Source: a virus. Taken from it: a DNA stretch of 36,536 bases. The notes beneath the pieces were generated by a model. The model worked only from the letters and a program-made list of their open reading frames with translations. It was not told the DNA's origin and ran no database searches. Shown piece by piece: positions 13,738 through 21,543 of the stretch (its first letter is position 1; each line of letters opens with the position of its first letter). The position numbers were made by a program, and so were the translations under genes. Location of the stretch: the IMG/VR virus record IMGVR_UViG_3300031976_000989, positions 1 through 36,536 of that record; one strand, given 5' to 3'.

Positions 13738-14445
13738 TTGAGGAGCTATGGAAAATAAATCGGTGAATAGGTGCAACTTATCTCTCAATAGCACCGATAG
13801 AAAAGCTGATATTGAAACTAATTTAGGGGCTAGCAGATCAAGTGTTTCTCTGTTTCTGATCATAAAGTGACCTCTTAAATCAATCTCAACCCAGAGCAGT
13901 TTAAGATATTGAGAAAGATCTATTTCTGTTAAAAGGTTGTGAGATTTAATGCTTGTAATGTCGTGTTCACGATGACCGTAGGAAACGATTAGATATCGCA
14001 AAAATATGAATTTGCTTTTATATTTTATTTCAATTGAATACGTTTCTTCTACGGAGGCGCAATGATTGTCATCATAAATGTCGGTATAAATATCTCCTAA
14101 TATTCCTTCGTAATGCCTTTCTTCGTAGTTGGCATTTTTTACTCTAGGATCAGATAGTAGACGTATTTGCCATATGTTATTTAGAGCTTGTTCATATGGA
14201 GTAGAGTAGTTTTGATACCGGATAAAACAAAAGATATTTGCAATGAATAGTAAAGCCATTAGACCCTCAGGCTTTAGAAAATCTAACTTGAATAAGAAAG
14301 TATTAGCTTCTTTTACTGTCGCTGCTGATAGTGTCAAAGCTAGCGTGATTAAGGCGACATACATGACCATTTGTCGTTTAGATTTTAGTCCTTTGTCATC
14401 GTCAAGTTCCTTGTGCAAGTCCATTAGTTGTCTATTTGAGGTCAC
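13735..14445 (-). CDS. Membrane-anchored protein of unknown function (moron candidate)
   Basis: This 236-aa protein has two membrane spans close to the N-terminus (about residues 27-47 and 61-77) and a long soluble C-terminal domain of about 150 residues. It is AT-rich compared with the flanking phage genes, opposite in direction to them, and closed off by a terminator. These are typical traits of a lysogenic-conversion gene. The two-span anchor with a cytosolic effector domain resembles the layout of some exclusion or abortive-infection proteins, but I recognise no family. Confidence 0.65.
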   Translation of the reverse strand: MTSNRQLMDLHKELDDDKGLKSKRQMVMYVALITLALTLSAATVKEANTFLFKLDFLKPEGLMALLFIANIFCFIRYQNYSTPYEQALNNIWQIRLLSDPRVKNANYEERHYEGILGDIYTDIYDDNHCASVEETYSIEIKYKSKFIFLRYLIVSYGHREHDITSIKSHNLLTEIDLSQYLKLLWVEIDLRGHFMIRNRETLDLLAPKLVSISAFLSVLLRDKLHLFTDLFSIAPQ

Positions 14446-14547
14446 TATGAATGTCCTTATTGTTAGTAAATAGTTGGTGAGTTTATAGTTTTCTGGAATG
14501 AGTTACACGTCACGTTTTATAAAATTGACAAGATGAGTTGAGAGAAA

Positions 14548-15042
14548 ATGAAAAAAATACGTGTATTGATATGTCTTTTGTTGTCTTTGGTGGTCACTGG
14601 TCATGCGTTAGCAGATGGGGCGAAATACAAACGAAGTGAATTTGGTAGTGGTTGGGCAGACGTTGACCGAGATTGTCAAAACACCCGACAAGAAATTCTT
14701 ATATCAATGTCTACCACGCCTGTTCGCTTCAATACAGAAAAGCAATGCCGCGTCGTGTTTGGCCGCTGGATTTCCATGTATTCCGGTGAAGTCATCTTTG
14801 ACGCGTCGAAAATAGATATTGATCATATCGTGCCATTGAAATGGGCATGGGATCACGGTGCTAGTGAGTGGAGCAAAGAGAAGCGCAAAGAGTTTGCCAA
14901 TGATCCAATAAACCTAGTGGCCGTCGAAGCCAGGTTAAACAGGCAGAAAGGCGCAAAAGGTTTAGGTGAATGGTTACCACCTAAAAACATTAAACAATAT
15001 AAGGCACGTTTTAAAAGGGTATTGGTAAAGTATGGGTTATGA
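14548..15042 (+). CDS. Exported HNH endonuclease (DUF1524/GmrSD-C-like)
   Basis: This 164-aa protein has a signal peptide (KKIRVLICLLLSLVVTGHA, cleavage likely after ALA at 20-22). The HNH core is DIDHIVPLKWAWDHG (D92, H93) with INLVAVEARLNRQKG supplying N122 and N131. C43 and C67 could form a disulfide in the periplasm. Related secreted nucleases in proteobacteria degrade external DNA. In a prophage it might act at the envelope or after release. It is monocistronic and has its own terminator. Confidence 0.82.
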   Translation: MKKIRVLICLLLSLVVTGHALADGAKYKRSEFGSGWADVDRDCQNTRQEILISMSTTPVRFNTEKQCRVVFGRWISMYSGEVIFDASKIDIDHIVPLKWAWDHGASEWSKEKRKEFANDPINLVAVEARLNRQKGAKGLGEWLPPKNIKQYKARFKRVLVKYGL

Positions 15043-15045
15043 AAT

Positions 15046-15068
15046 AAAGGAGGCTACAGCCTCCTTTT
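15046..15068 (+). terminator. Terminator of the HNH nuclease gene
   Basis: AAAGGAGGCT AC AGCCTCCTTTT has a perfect GC-rich stem and a T-run, 3 bp after the stop codon. Confidence 0.88.
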
Positions 15069-15074
15069 AATAAA

Positions 15075-15182
15075 TCAAAGACTTATTGTTAGGTGGTTAC
15101 CATTAATAGTGACTGGGCTTCCAGACGTGGAAGGCAGAACCATTAAGGCAACACAGAATAAGATATATGCATAAGAACGCAT
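15075..15182 (-). CDS. Possible 35-aa exported peptide
   Basis: The protein starts MRSYAYILFCVALMVLPSTS and continues GSPVTINGNHLTISL. The start looks like a short signal peptide or single span, and AAGGATTAGC precedes the ATG. There is no homologue I recognise. It is divergent from the 17-codon ORF at 15227 with only 44 bp between the starts. Such a short frame could be chance. Confidence 0.35.
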   Translation of the reverse strand: MRSYAYILFCVALMVLPSTSGSPVTINGNHLTISL

Positions 15183-15226
15183 GCTAATCCTTGTGTAAAA
15201 TTTTAGTTTTCACAAAAAAGGACTTG

Positions 15227-15280
15227 ATGAAATGGTATCGAATATCTATCCTAACGGTCTCACTCGCGGTTAGATATTGA
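15227..15280 (+). CDS. Possible 17-aa hydrophobic micropeptide or leader
   Basis: MKWYRISILTVSLAVRY is preceded by AAAAGGACTTG. The second half of the frame lies in a hairpin (AATATCTA with TAGATATT, and an alternative CTAAC/GTTAG register), and a terminator follows 28 bp after the stop. A small hydrophobic peptide in a short structured transcript resembles either a type I toxin or an attenuation leader. The evidence is only the layout. Confidence 0.3.
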   Translation: MKWYRISILTVSLAVRY

Positions 15281-15308
15281 AAATTCTTCGGTCTCTTTCT
15301 TGCACCTG

Positions 15309-15333
15309 AAAGCCTCTTTATGAGGCTTTTTTT
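15309..15333 (+). terminator. Rho-independent terminator
   Basis: AAAGCCTC TTTAT GAGGCTTTTTTT. It would close a transcript of about 110-130 nt containing the 17-codon ORF. A second perfect hairpin without a T-run, AAGCCTTG/CAAGGCTT, follows at 15340-15360. Confidence 0.85.
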
Positions 15334-15400
15334 ATACCTAAGCCTTGTGTAACAAGGCTTGCGAGAACAATAGTGCTCATTGAAGTGAAAATCAAGGCTT

Positions 15401-15651
15401 GAAAAAAACTCGAAAATGACAATTGAGTAATGGCGAAGTGGTCACTTACTTTACTTGCCTCAAAGAGTCGTAAGTTAGCAGTTGGCAAGTTCGAAAAGTT
15501 TATTTTTTATTATTTTTACATGAAAAAAACTAATCAAAAGCTAAATTAAAAATAGCGAAGTAGTTACTTACTTTACTTGCCTTAAAAAGCGTGAAGTTGG
15601 CTATTGGCAATGGCTTAAGTGCTATTTTTACCTATTTTTATTGGAAAAACT
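15401..15651. repeat. 121-122-bp tandem direct repeat next to the portal cluster
   Basis: Two imperfect copies start with GAAAAAAACT at 15401 and 15522, and a third begins at 15643 (GGAAAAACT). The best conserved block is ACTTACTTTACTTGCCT in copy 1 at 15444-15460, with its equivalent about 122 bp later. It is preceded by GCGAAGT and followed by a GGCAA element in both. There is no coding frame. In P2 the packaging site lies at this place, between the early region and portal gene Q, so a role in packaging is possible; it could also be a regulatory or partition-like site. Confidence 0.8.
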
Positions 15652-15658
15652 CTACGTG

Positions 15659-16384
15659 CTAAAATGAATCTAAATCATCTACACCAAAATCACTAACCAG
15701 CACGGCGCTAAGTTCTGGCCCTGCCAATCTCACCAAAAACGGCCTAACACAGGGATCCTTTATCAAGGCGGAAACCTTGAAAGATTTCGCCATACGCATG
15801 TGCTGGTCGTACATGTTTTGTACCATGCTGGCTTCGCTGCTGATCATCCCTAGAATGGCCGTTAAATTACTGCCTAGTTCGGCGGTGACTCTATCAAGCA
15901 ACGCTTCAAAATCTTCTTTTTCCATGGTGCCGCCATCGAATGCGGTAATACCTTGGTCTAGTTCGTTTAGTATGTCCGTGGATGCGGCTAAAAGGTCATC
16001 CGTGGCGCCCGCTGCGGTGCCGGCTATCGTGTTTATGTTGGCGCAACTTTCTGGCACATCGCTGATATAGCTATCAACAGACTTAACCGCGCTAGCCACT
16101 TGCATGTCATCTAATAGGGAATCTAGCCGTGTTTGTACATGCGCGTTTAAGGTGTTCGCGCCGGTGCCGTAATTCAATAGGGCGTTTTGACAGTTGGTCA
16201 CTTTCGTTTCGTCGGGCAAGGTTGGATCAATCACCACTTCACCTTCAACGGGTAAATATTTATCTAGCCGCGTGCGTAGCGTGCCGCATTGGCTGTTCGT
16301 GGCCGTGGCTTTGCTCATCGTCGCGCTTTGAAACGCGTTACTAGAACCAAAAACATTGAATAAGCCTTTATTAAAATTCAGCAT
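15659..16384 (-). CDS. Portal-adjacent phage protein of unknown function
   Basis: This 241-aa protein follows the portal gene in the leftward late unit, its start overlapping the portal region (ATG 16382-16384, portal stop at 16386). It is acidic, with scattered cysteines (C at SQCGTL, TNCQNAL, ESCANI and KDPCVRP) and long helices. Similar ORFs accompany portal genes in some marine P2-like phages. A virion role is plausible from its late position. The upstream in-frame ATG at 16444 lies inside the portal gene and is not preferred. Confidence 0.7.
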   Translation of the reverse strand: MLNFNKGLFNVFGSSNAFQSATMSKATATNSQCGTLRTRLDKYLPVEGEVVIDPTLPDETKVTNCQNALLNYGTGANTLNAHVQTRLDSLLDDMQVASAVKSVDSYISDVPESCANINTIAGTAAGATDDLLAASTDILNELDQGITAFDGGTMEKEDFEALLDRVTAELGSNLTAILGMISSEASMVQNMYDQHMRMAKSFKVSALIKDPCVRPFLVRLAGPELSAVLVSDFGVDDLDSF

Positions 16385-16385
16385 G

Positions 16386-17471
16386 TTAATTACTCGCCTT
16401 TGCATCAACCAACCAACGTGGCTCGTTGAATTGAATTTTTGCACGCGTTAGTAACTGGTCGTTTAGTTCTTGCCAAATCGCTTGCTTGGGGATGGTTTCA
16501 CAGTCGTAATACACTTCACGAACGTTCTTTAAATCCCCATGCCCTGCGGCATTGTTTGCCATGATAGACGCCAACCCAGCGGGCACGCGGTGCATATTTA
16601 AAATGTCTTGCTGAGTGATTTCTTTGATCTTGTCGTATTCGTCGCGGTTGCCAAAATCCCCAACGGGGATAACTTGCACGCGGTCTTTTGTGTAGCCCGG
16701 TTTGCCTTGTAATGTAGATGCCATGTTTAAATACATGGATCGATGGTTACCGGGTCCCTTTGATTGAGAAATCGCGCTTTGTAGGTCATTGGCTTTGTTT
16801 TTATCAAGATCAAACGTTACCAAGATATACCCAGTGTGGGCGCCATTTTGATAATACTTGCGACGGAAAAGCGTGGCCGCTTCACCTAATAAAATGCTTT
16901 GAATGCCCGAAAAATAGGTAGGTACACCGTAAATGCTTTGACGAATATCGCCGCCGTTTAGATGAATAATGTCGGCCGCGTCGTATTCCGTGAAAGATCC
17001 GTCTGAGTGAAGTAGAAAGTAATTATCTTCTGTACCCACGCGCATATTAATAGCGGGCAAACGTACATAGCGATTAATGCCGCCTAAAAAATTGCGGATC
17101 GCTAGAAAATAAGCATTTTGAAAAACATCGTAGTCTTTCATTGCGGGGCGCGCCTCGCGGCGGGCTATCATTGGGTTATCTTTGAAACTGGATAAAAGCT
17201 GATTTTGTTTGAATTCCAAAACACTGGCATGGGTGCCGTTGGCATACATGGTTTTTGCCAGCCCTGCCAAACTAACGGGTGGGACATACCAATACCCGTT
17301 TGAATCCGCAAACACGCCTAAATAGTCGCTTATCTGACTACCCAATACCGGTTCGGGATCACCAAAGGAAAACGCCGTCGGTTGTACTTCTTCTTGCTTT
17401 GGCATCAACACGCCACCGGTTGACGTGGTGTAACTGCTGTCGATTCGTTCGCGTGGTTTCTGTGTTGTCAT
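16386..17471 (-). CDS. Q: Portal protein gpQ
   Basis: This 361-aa portal protein of the PBSX/P2 gpQ family forms the ring at the capsid vertex through which DNA is packaged and to which the tail joins. Recognisable segments are YGVPTYFSGIQSILLGEAAT, FRRKYYQNGAHTGYILV and PAGLASIMANNAAGHGDLKN. Its length is typical. It is read leftward with terminase gpP just upstream (15-bp gap), exactly the Q-P arrangement of P2. Confidence 0.95.
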   Translation of the reverse strand: MTTQKPRERIDSSYTTSTGGVLMPKQEEVQPTAFSFGDPEPVLGSQISDYLGVFADSNGYWYVPPVSLAGLAKTMYANGTHASVLEFKQNQLLSSFKDNPMIARREARPAMKDYDVFQNAYFLAIRNFLGGINRYVRLPAINMRVGTEDNYFLLHSDGSFTEYDAADIIHLNGGDIRQSIYGVPTYFSGIQSILLGEAATLFRRKYYQNGAHTGYILVTFDLDKNKANDLQSAISQSKGPGNHRSMYLNMASTLQGKPGYTKDRVQVIPVGDFGNRDEYDKIKEITQQDILNMHRVPAGLASIMANNAAGHGDLKNVREVYYDCETIPKQAIWQELNDQLLTRAKIQFNEPRWLVDAKASN

Positions 17472-17486
17472 GATTCGTTGTCCTGT

Positions 17487-19313
17487 TTATTGACTCATTG
17501 CCATGTGTGTTTCGTTGTCGTTTGCTGTGTCGTCGGCTTTTTTCGATTCGAAGAATTGTTTCTCCGCCTGCATCGCGTGGAATGCTGCCCACGCCAAATC
17601 CGCGTGACCAGTTTCGCCACTGCGTGCCGCGCCATAGGTGATAGAGCCATTAGGCGTGGTGATTTGGTGAATCATCATCAACGATTGGGAAAGCTCTTTA
17701 TTGCCCATGTCGTATTCGAATCGTCCGCCGTCGATTAGGCGTTTTGCTCGTGTTACCAGGTCGGTTTTTTCAGATACGGAATAGTAAATAGGCACCACAA
17801 AATCTAGGTCCAGATCCAAACAACATTGGAAAGTGTCGTGGCCAATGCCAGTGGTATCGATGCCGCACCATTTAACGTTGAATCGTTTATATATCTCGGC
17901 AATACGCGCGGCTTGGTATTCGGACGTAATACCCTTAAATTGATGGGTTTCAATAACGCGCCATTTTTGCGCCAGTGTTCGTGGGATTTCCAACACCACC
18001 AACGCGGCGTTGTCTCGAATCCGTGACGGATCGTAACCAATCGCCACGGGTCTAGTGCGACTTGGGTTGTCGCTATCGAAATCAACATCCGTCCATTTGC
18101 TGTAAGCGTCGACCATACATTTTTGCAATGTGCTGAATGGAAATACGCTTTCGTTATCGTCAACAAATTTACAGCCAAATAGGTTTTCGTAATCCGCTTT
18201 GCTGTATTCGGCTTTTAGTTCGTCAATGTCGAACAGCGTGCAACCGGCTTTTTCCGCATCTTCCACGGTGACCAAGTGGCGCCATATTTTGTCGCCACCA
18301 AGCGCGCCCTGTTTAAGCACTTTGTCGGATAAATCAATATCCACTTTACGGGATCGGTTTTTATTGAATTTCGCGCCGCTCCAATGTTCGTAAGCGGGGT
18401 GTTGCAAACTGGATGGCGTAGAAAAGTAGGTACGACGCCATTTTTTATGTGCGGCCATGCCGGACGCCAATTTTTGCAACTTGGCGTAGCCGTGAATCCA
18501 AAACACCTCGTCCACATACAAATGGCCGTGGTAACCCTGTGCGGTGCTGGAATTGGTAGAGAGAAAATACAGCGTGGCCCATGATTTGCCGTCTTTCGTT
18601 AGCTCGATAGAATCTTGGCCTTTCAACTCAATATCAAACGTATTGCGGGCGAACGCCTGAATATAGCCTTTGAATATTCGCGCCTGGTCTTTCGAGGCGG
18701 AAAGGAAGACTTGGTTTTCGCCATTCTTCACTGCGTCTTCGAACGCTTCCCAAGCGAAATAGTAGGTTGCACCAATCTGACGGCTTTTTAATATAAAGCG
18801 GTTTCGGCAAAGATCGGGATCGTGTGCCACGGCACGCCACAGCTTTTGGTATTCGAATAGATTTTCATGGGCCCACTCATCAAATAGACCAACATCAATA
18901 ACGCTAATGTCGTTTTTCGCCTTGGCTTTCTTCTTGCTATTGCCACGACGATTGCCACGACTGATGGCGCCTTCTACTGCGTCCGGTTTGCCATCGGCAA
19001 TGGCCTTGGCTTCAGCAATGATTTTTTCGGCTTTCGCTAGATCCTGCCTTAATCCACCAAAAATACGACACAGCGAGGTGAGCTCTTGTACTTCCTCTTT
19101 TGTCTTGTTCTCGCGGTTCGTTAGCGTGCTGATACGGCGGCTGACTTCTATTTCTGCTGTGTCGTAAGCAAGTAATTCTTTCCAATTGAATTTATCAATC
19201 CAGTTAAAAATAGTCCTTTCACTAACGTTTAGACGTTCGGATATCTCCGACGGTTTGTGCGCGTGGATATAAAGCTTTCGTGCGTATTCAATCGTATCTG
19301 TGGAATGTGCCAT
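17487..19313 (-). CDS. P: Terminase ATPase subunit gpP
   Basis: This 608-aa large terminase powers DNA translocation and cuts the concatemer. It has an N-terminal helix-turn-helix (HKPSEISERLNVSERTIFNW, 19-38), an ATPase with KSRQIGAT (176-183, Walker A-like) and VDEV (267-270, Walker B), and an RNase H-like nuclease with IGYDPSRIRDNAALVVLE (D428) and CGIDTTGIG (D486). Length and order fit P2 gpP. It is divergent from gpO, with 176 bp between. Confidence 0.95.
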   Translation of the reverse strand: MAHSTDTIEYARKLYIHAHKPSEISERLNVSERTIFNWIDKFNWKELLAYDTAEIEVSRRISTLTNRENKTKEEVQELTSLCRIFGGLRQDLAKAEKIIAEAKAIADGKPDAVEGAISRGNRRGNSKKKAKAKNDISVIDVGLFDEWAHENLFEYQKLWRAVAHDPDLCRNRFILKSRQIGATYYFAWEAFEDAVKNGENQVFLSASKDQARIFKGYIQAFARNTFDIELKGQDSIELTKDGKSWATLYFLSTNSSTAQGYHGHLYVDEVFWIHGYAKLQKLASGMAAHKKWRRTYFSTPSSLQHPAYEHWSGAKFNKNRSRKVDIDLSDKVLKQGALGGDKIWRHLVTVEDAEKAGCTLFDIDELKAEYSKADYENLFGCKFVDDNESVFPFSTLQKCMVDAYSKWTDVDFDSDNPSRTRPVAIGYDPSRIRDNAALVVLEIPRTLAQKWRVIETHQFKGITSEYQAARIAEIYKRFNVKWCGIDTTGIGHDTFQCCLDLDLDFVVPIYYSVSEKTDLVTRAKRLIDGGRFEYDMGNKELSQSLMMIHQITTPNGSITYGAARSGETGHADLAWAAFHAMQAEKQFFESKKADDTANDNETHMAMSQ

Positions 19314-19489
19314 GCCGCCATATTAGCCGCCCATTAACCACTTAATAACGTCAGTAAATACAATGAGTTGCGCTTTTACGTTTATCGCAATTTCGTGGAT
19401 TTTACCCGCTGGAATCGTCGCTATTTGGCGCTTATCTTTGCCATATCGAGTGTTTAAACGAATTGGCGAAACGGGAAAAAGGGCGCGAA
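19314..19489. promoter_or_regulatory. Divergent late promoter region (P-Q left, O onward right)
   Basis: The gap between the divergent gpP and gpO genes must hold both late promoters, by analogy with P2. In P2 these need the zinc-finger activator Ogr. I could not identify a convincing Ogr-type inverted repeat here, nor an ogr gene, so the activator is unknown. No small ORF in the gap is convincing. Confidence 0.5.
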
Positions 19490-20371
19490 ATGGCGGGTAA
19501 ATCTAAGTGGTTCAAAGTGGCAACAGCGGGTCCAACTATTGACGGTCGAGAGATCGAAGAGCAGTGGATTGAAGACATAGTTGAAACCTACAGTACGGAC
19601 GAATACACCGCCAGTATTTTTAAAGACCATTCTTCTTGGGGTGGTAACTATGGGCGAGTGCTGAAAGTAAAGGCAGAGAAAGACGCCAAAGGGCGTTTGT
19701 GTTTATTCGCAATACTAGAGCCGAATAAATATCTATTGAAGCTTAATGAAGAAGGCCAAAAACTTTTTACCAGTATTCGAGTCGTGGTAGATGCTGCTAA
19801 GTCGGGTAAAGCCTATTTAATGCACCTCGCAATTACAGACGAGCCCGCCAGCCTTGGCACCGAACAACTTTCCTTTAGCCAGAACGGCGAACACTCAGAA
19901 ATTTTTATAAACAAAGAAAGCGAAAAGCTGGAATTTGAAACAGCCCAAACAGACGAAGAATTGGCGGCGGAAGTTACGAAACGCCCTGGTTTTTTACAAC
20001 GTTTTTTTAGCAAGCAAACCTCCCCAACACAGGATGACGAACCCATGACAGACGCAGAAAAAGCAGCGTTTAAAAAGCTGCAAGACGAATTAGCCGATTT
20101 TAAAACCAAGCTCGAAAAGCTAACGGCAGAAGATAGGCCGGAAGGCGAAGAAGCGCCAAACGAGTTCGCGGCCAAAATTGCACAGTTGGAAGACAAGATC
20201 GCCCAGCACGAAAAAGAAAAGGCCGATTTTGCTAAGCAAGCGGAAACGCTGAACACGTTAACGGAAAACTTCGAAACGCTGCAAAACAGCTTTACCGAAG
20301 CGATGAAAGACAAAACCGAGCAACCGCCAAAAAGCAAAGGCGAGTCGGAAGAGTCTTTCGACATTTTCTAA
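19490..20371 (+). CDS. O: Capsid scaffold and maturation protease gpO
   Basis: This 293-aa protein is both internal scaffold and head protease. The N-terminal serine protease region is seen as KWFKVATAGPTIDGREIEEQ, KDHSSWGGNYG and FTSIRVVVDA, giving a probable triad D18, H47, S95. The C-terminal half is a charged coiled coil (about 185-275) expected of the scaffold. I use ATG 19490 with AAGGG seven bases before it; the TTG at 19463 is an upstream alternative. Confidence 0.92.
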   Translation: MAGKSKWFKVATAGPTIDGREIEEQWIEDIVETYSTDEYTASIFKDHSSWGGNYGRVLKVKAEKDAKGRLCLFAILEPNKYLLKLNEEGQKLFTSIRVVVDAAKSGKAYLMHLAITDEPASLGTEQLSFSQNGEHSEIFINKESEKLEFETAQTDEELAAEVTKRPGFLQRFFSKQTSPTQDDEPMTDAEKAAFKKLQDELADFKTKLEKLTAEDRPEGEEAPNEFAAKIAQLEDKIAQHEKEKADFAKQAETLNTLTENFETLQNSFTEAMKDKTEQPPKSKGESEESFDIF

Positions 20372-20435
20372 CAGTACTACATGGTTAGGCGTCTGGGGAG
20401 CCGCTTAAAAACAGAATTCAGTAAAGGAAAAAGTG

Positions 20436-21467
20436 ATGGGCAATTACGCATTATCAGATCAGGGCCGAAGCCAGTTAGAAAGCTTTAGTCAGAAAATACA
20501 TAAAGCGGTAGGTGTTGAGCCGGGTAAACAATTTGCTGTGGCGCCAGGAGCAGTGCAAAAACTGTTTGAAAAAGCCGTTGAAGATGGCGTTCCATTTTTA
20601 GGGAAAATCAACGCCAACGTAGCAGTAACGGAAAAAGTGGGCGAAAAAATCGGCCTGTTTGTTTCTGGTTTGGTGGCGGGTCGTACCGATACCAGCGGAA
20701 GCAACGAACGCCAAGCGCGTAGCCTTCATTCGTTGGAAAAATTCGGCTACTCGCTGAAACAAACCAACGCTGACGTGGCATTGAAATACAGCATCATCGA
20801 CCAATGGAAACACGTTGCTGGCGGTAAATTTGCCGAGCTTTACGCGTCGGCCATTCGTATGGCAATTGCCAATGACCGTTTGCGTATTGGTTGGTATGGC
20901 ACAAGTGCAGCGGACACAACCAACCCAGTGGCAAACCCACTAGGTCAAGATGTAAACATTGGTTGGTTCCAAAAAATCCGCAACGAAGCGGCACCGCAAA
21001 TTAGTGACGCTGAAATCACTATCGGCGTTGATGGTGATTACGCAAACCTAGATGCCGTTGTTCGTGAAATGAAAGACAGCATTGATCCTGTGTTTCGTAA
21101 TGATCCGCGTTTGCGTGTGTTCATTGGTAGCAACTTGATCAGCCTTGCGGAAAACAAGTTTTATTCTGCAGGTGGTGATAAACCGAGTGAAAAGCGTCAT
21201 TTAGACGGTGGTCGTTTGTTGGATACCTACGGTGGTCTGCAAGCAGAAACGCCGCCTTTCTTCCCTGAAAACGCAATCATGATTACGTTTTATTCAAACT
21301 TGTCGATTTATCGCCAAGAAGGAACGTGGCGTCGAACCATTATCGACAACCCGAAAAAAGACCAAATCGAAGACTTCAACTCATTCAACGAAGATTACAT
21401 CGTTGAAGATTATCGCGCGATTGTGGTTGAAACCAATGTGGTGGCTTACGTGCCGCCAGTTGAATAA
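20436..21467 (+). CDS. N: Major capsid protein gpN
   Basis: This 343-aa P2-family major capsid protein (HK97 fold) has recognisable segments DTSGSNERQARSL, RIGWYGTSAADTTNPVANPL and YNGLQ-like YGGLQAETPPFFP near the C-terminus. A strong AAAGGA site precedes ATG 20436. In P2 the N-terminus is trimmed by gpO. It follows gpO and precedes the small terminase, in canonical order. Confidence 0.95.
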   Translation: MGNYALSDQGRSQLESFSQKIHKAVGVEPGKQFAVAPGAVQKLFEKAVEDGVPFLGKINANVAVTEKVGEKIGLFVSGLVAGRTDTSGSNERQARSLHSLEKFGYSLKQTNADVALKYSIIDQWKHVAGGKFAELYASAIRMAIANDRLRIGWYGTSAADTTNPVANPLGQDVNIGWFQKIRNEAAPQISDAEITIGVDGDYANLDAVVREMKDSIDPVFRNDPRLRVFIGSNLISLAENKFYSAGGDKPSEKRHLDGGRLLDTYGGLQAETPPFFPENAIMITFYSNLSIYRQEGTWRRTIIDNPKKDQIEDFNSFNEDYIVEDYRAIVVETNVVAYVPPVE

Positions 21468-21543
21468 ACCTAAATAGGTTTAACAAATGGCATTCGCTTG
21501 AACGCGAGTGTCATTGATTAAACCCATACAAATGGACAAGAAC

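Noticed and set aside
15183-15360. tRNA gene or tRNA remnant as integration target
   Set aside because: The hairpins do not form a cloverleaf and the true target, prfC, is visible at both ends.
18907-20364. Serine/alanine-rich ORFs antisense to terminase and scaffold genes
   Set aside because: They are the complement of lysine/glutamate-rich coding sequence in gpP and gpO; shadow frames.
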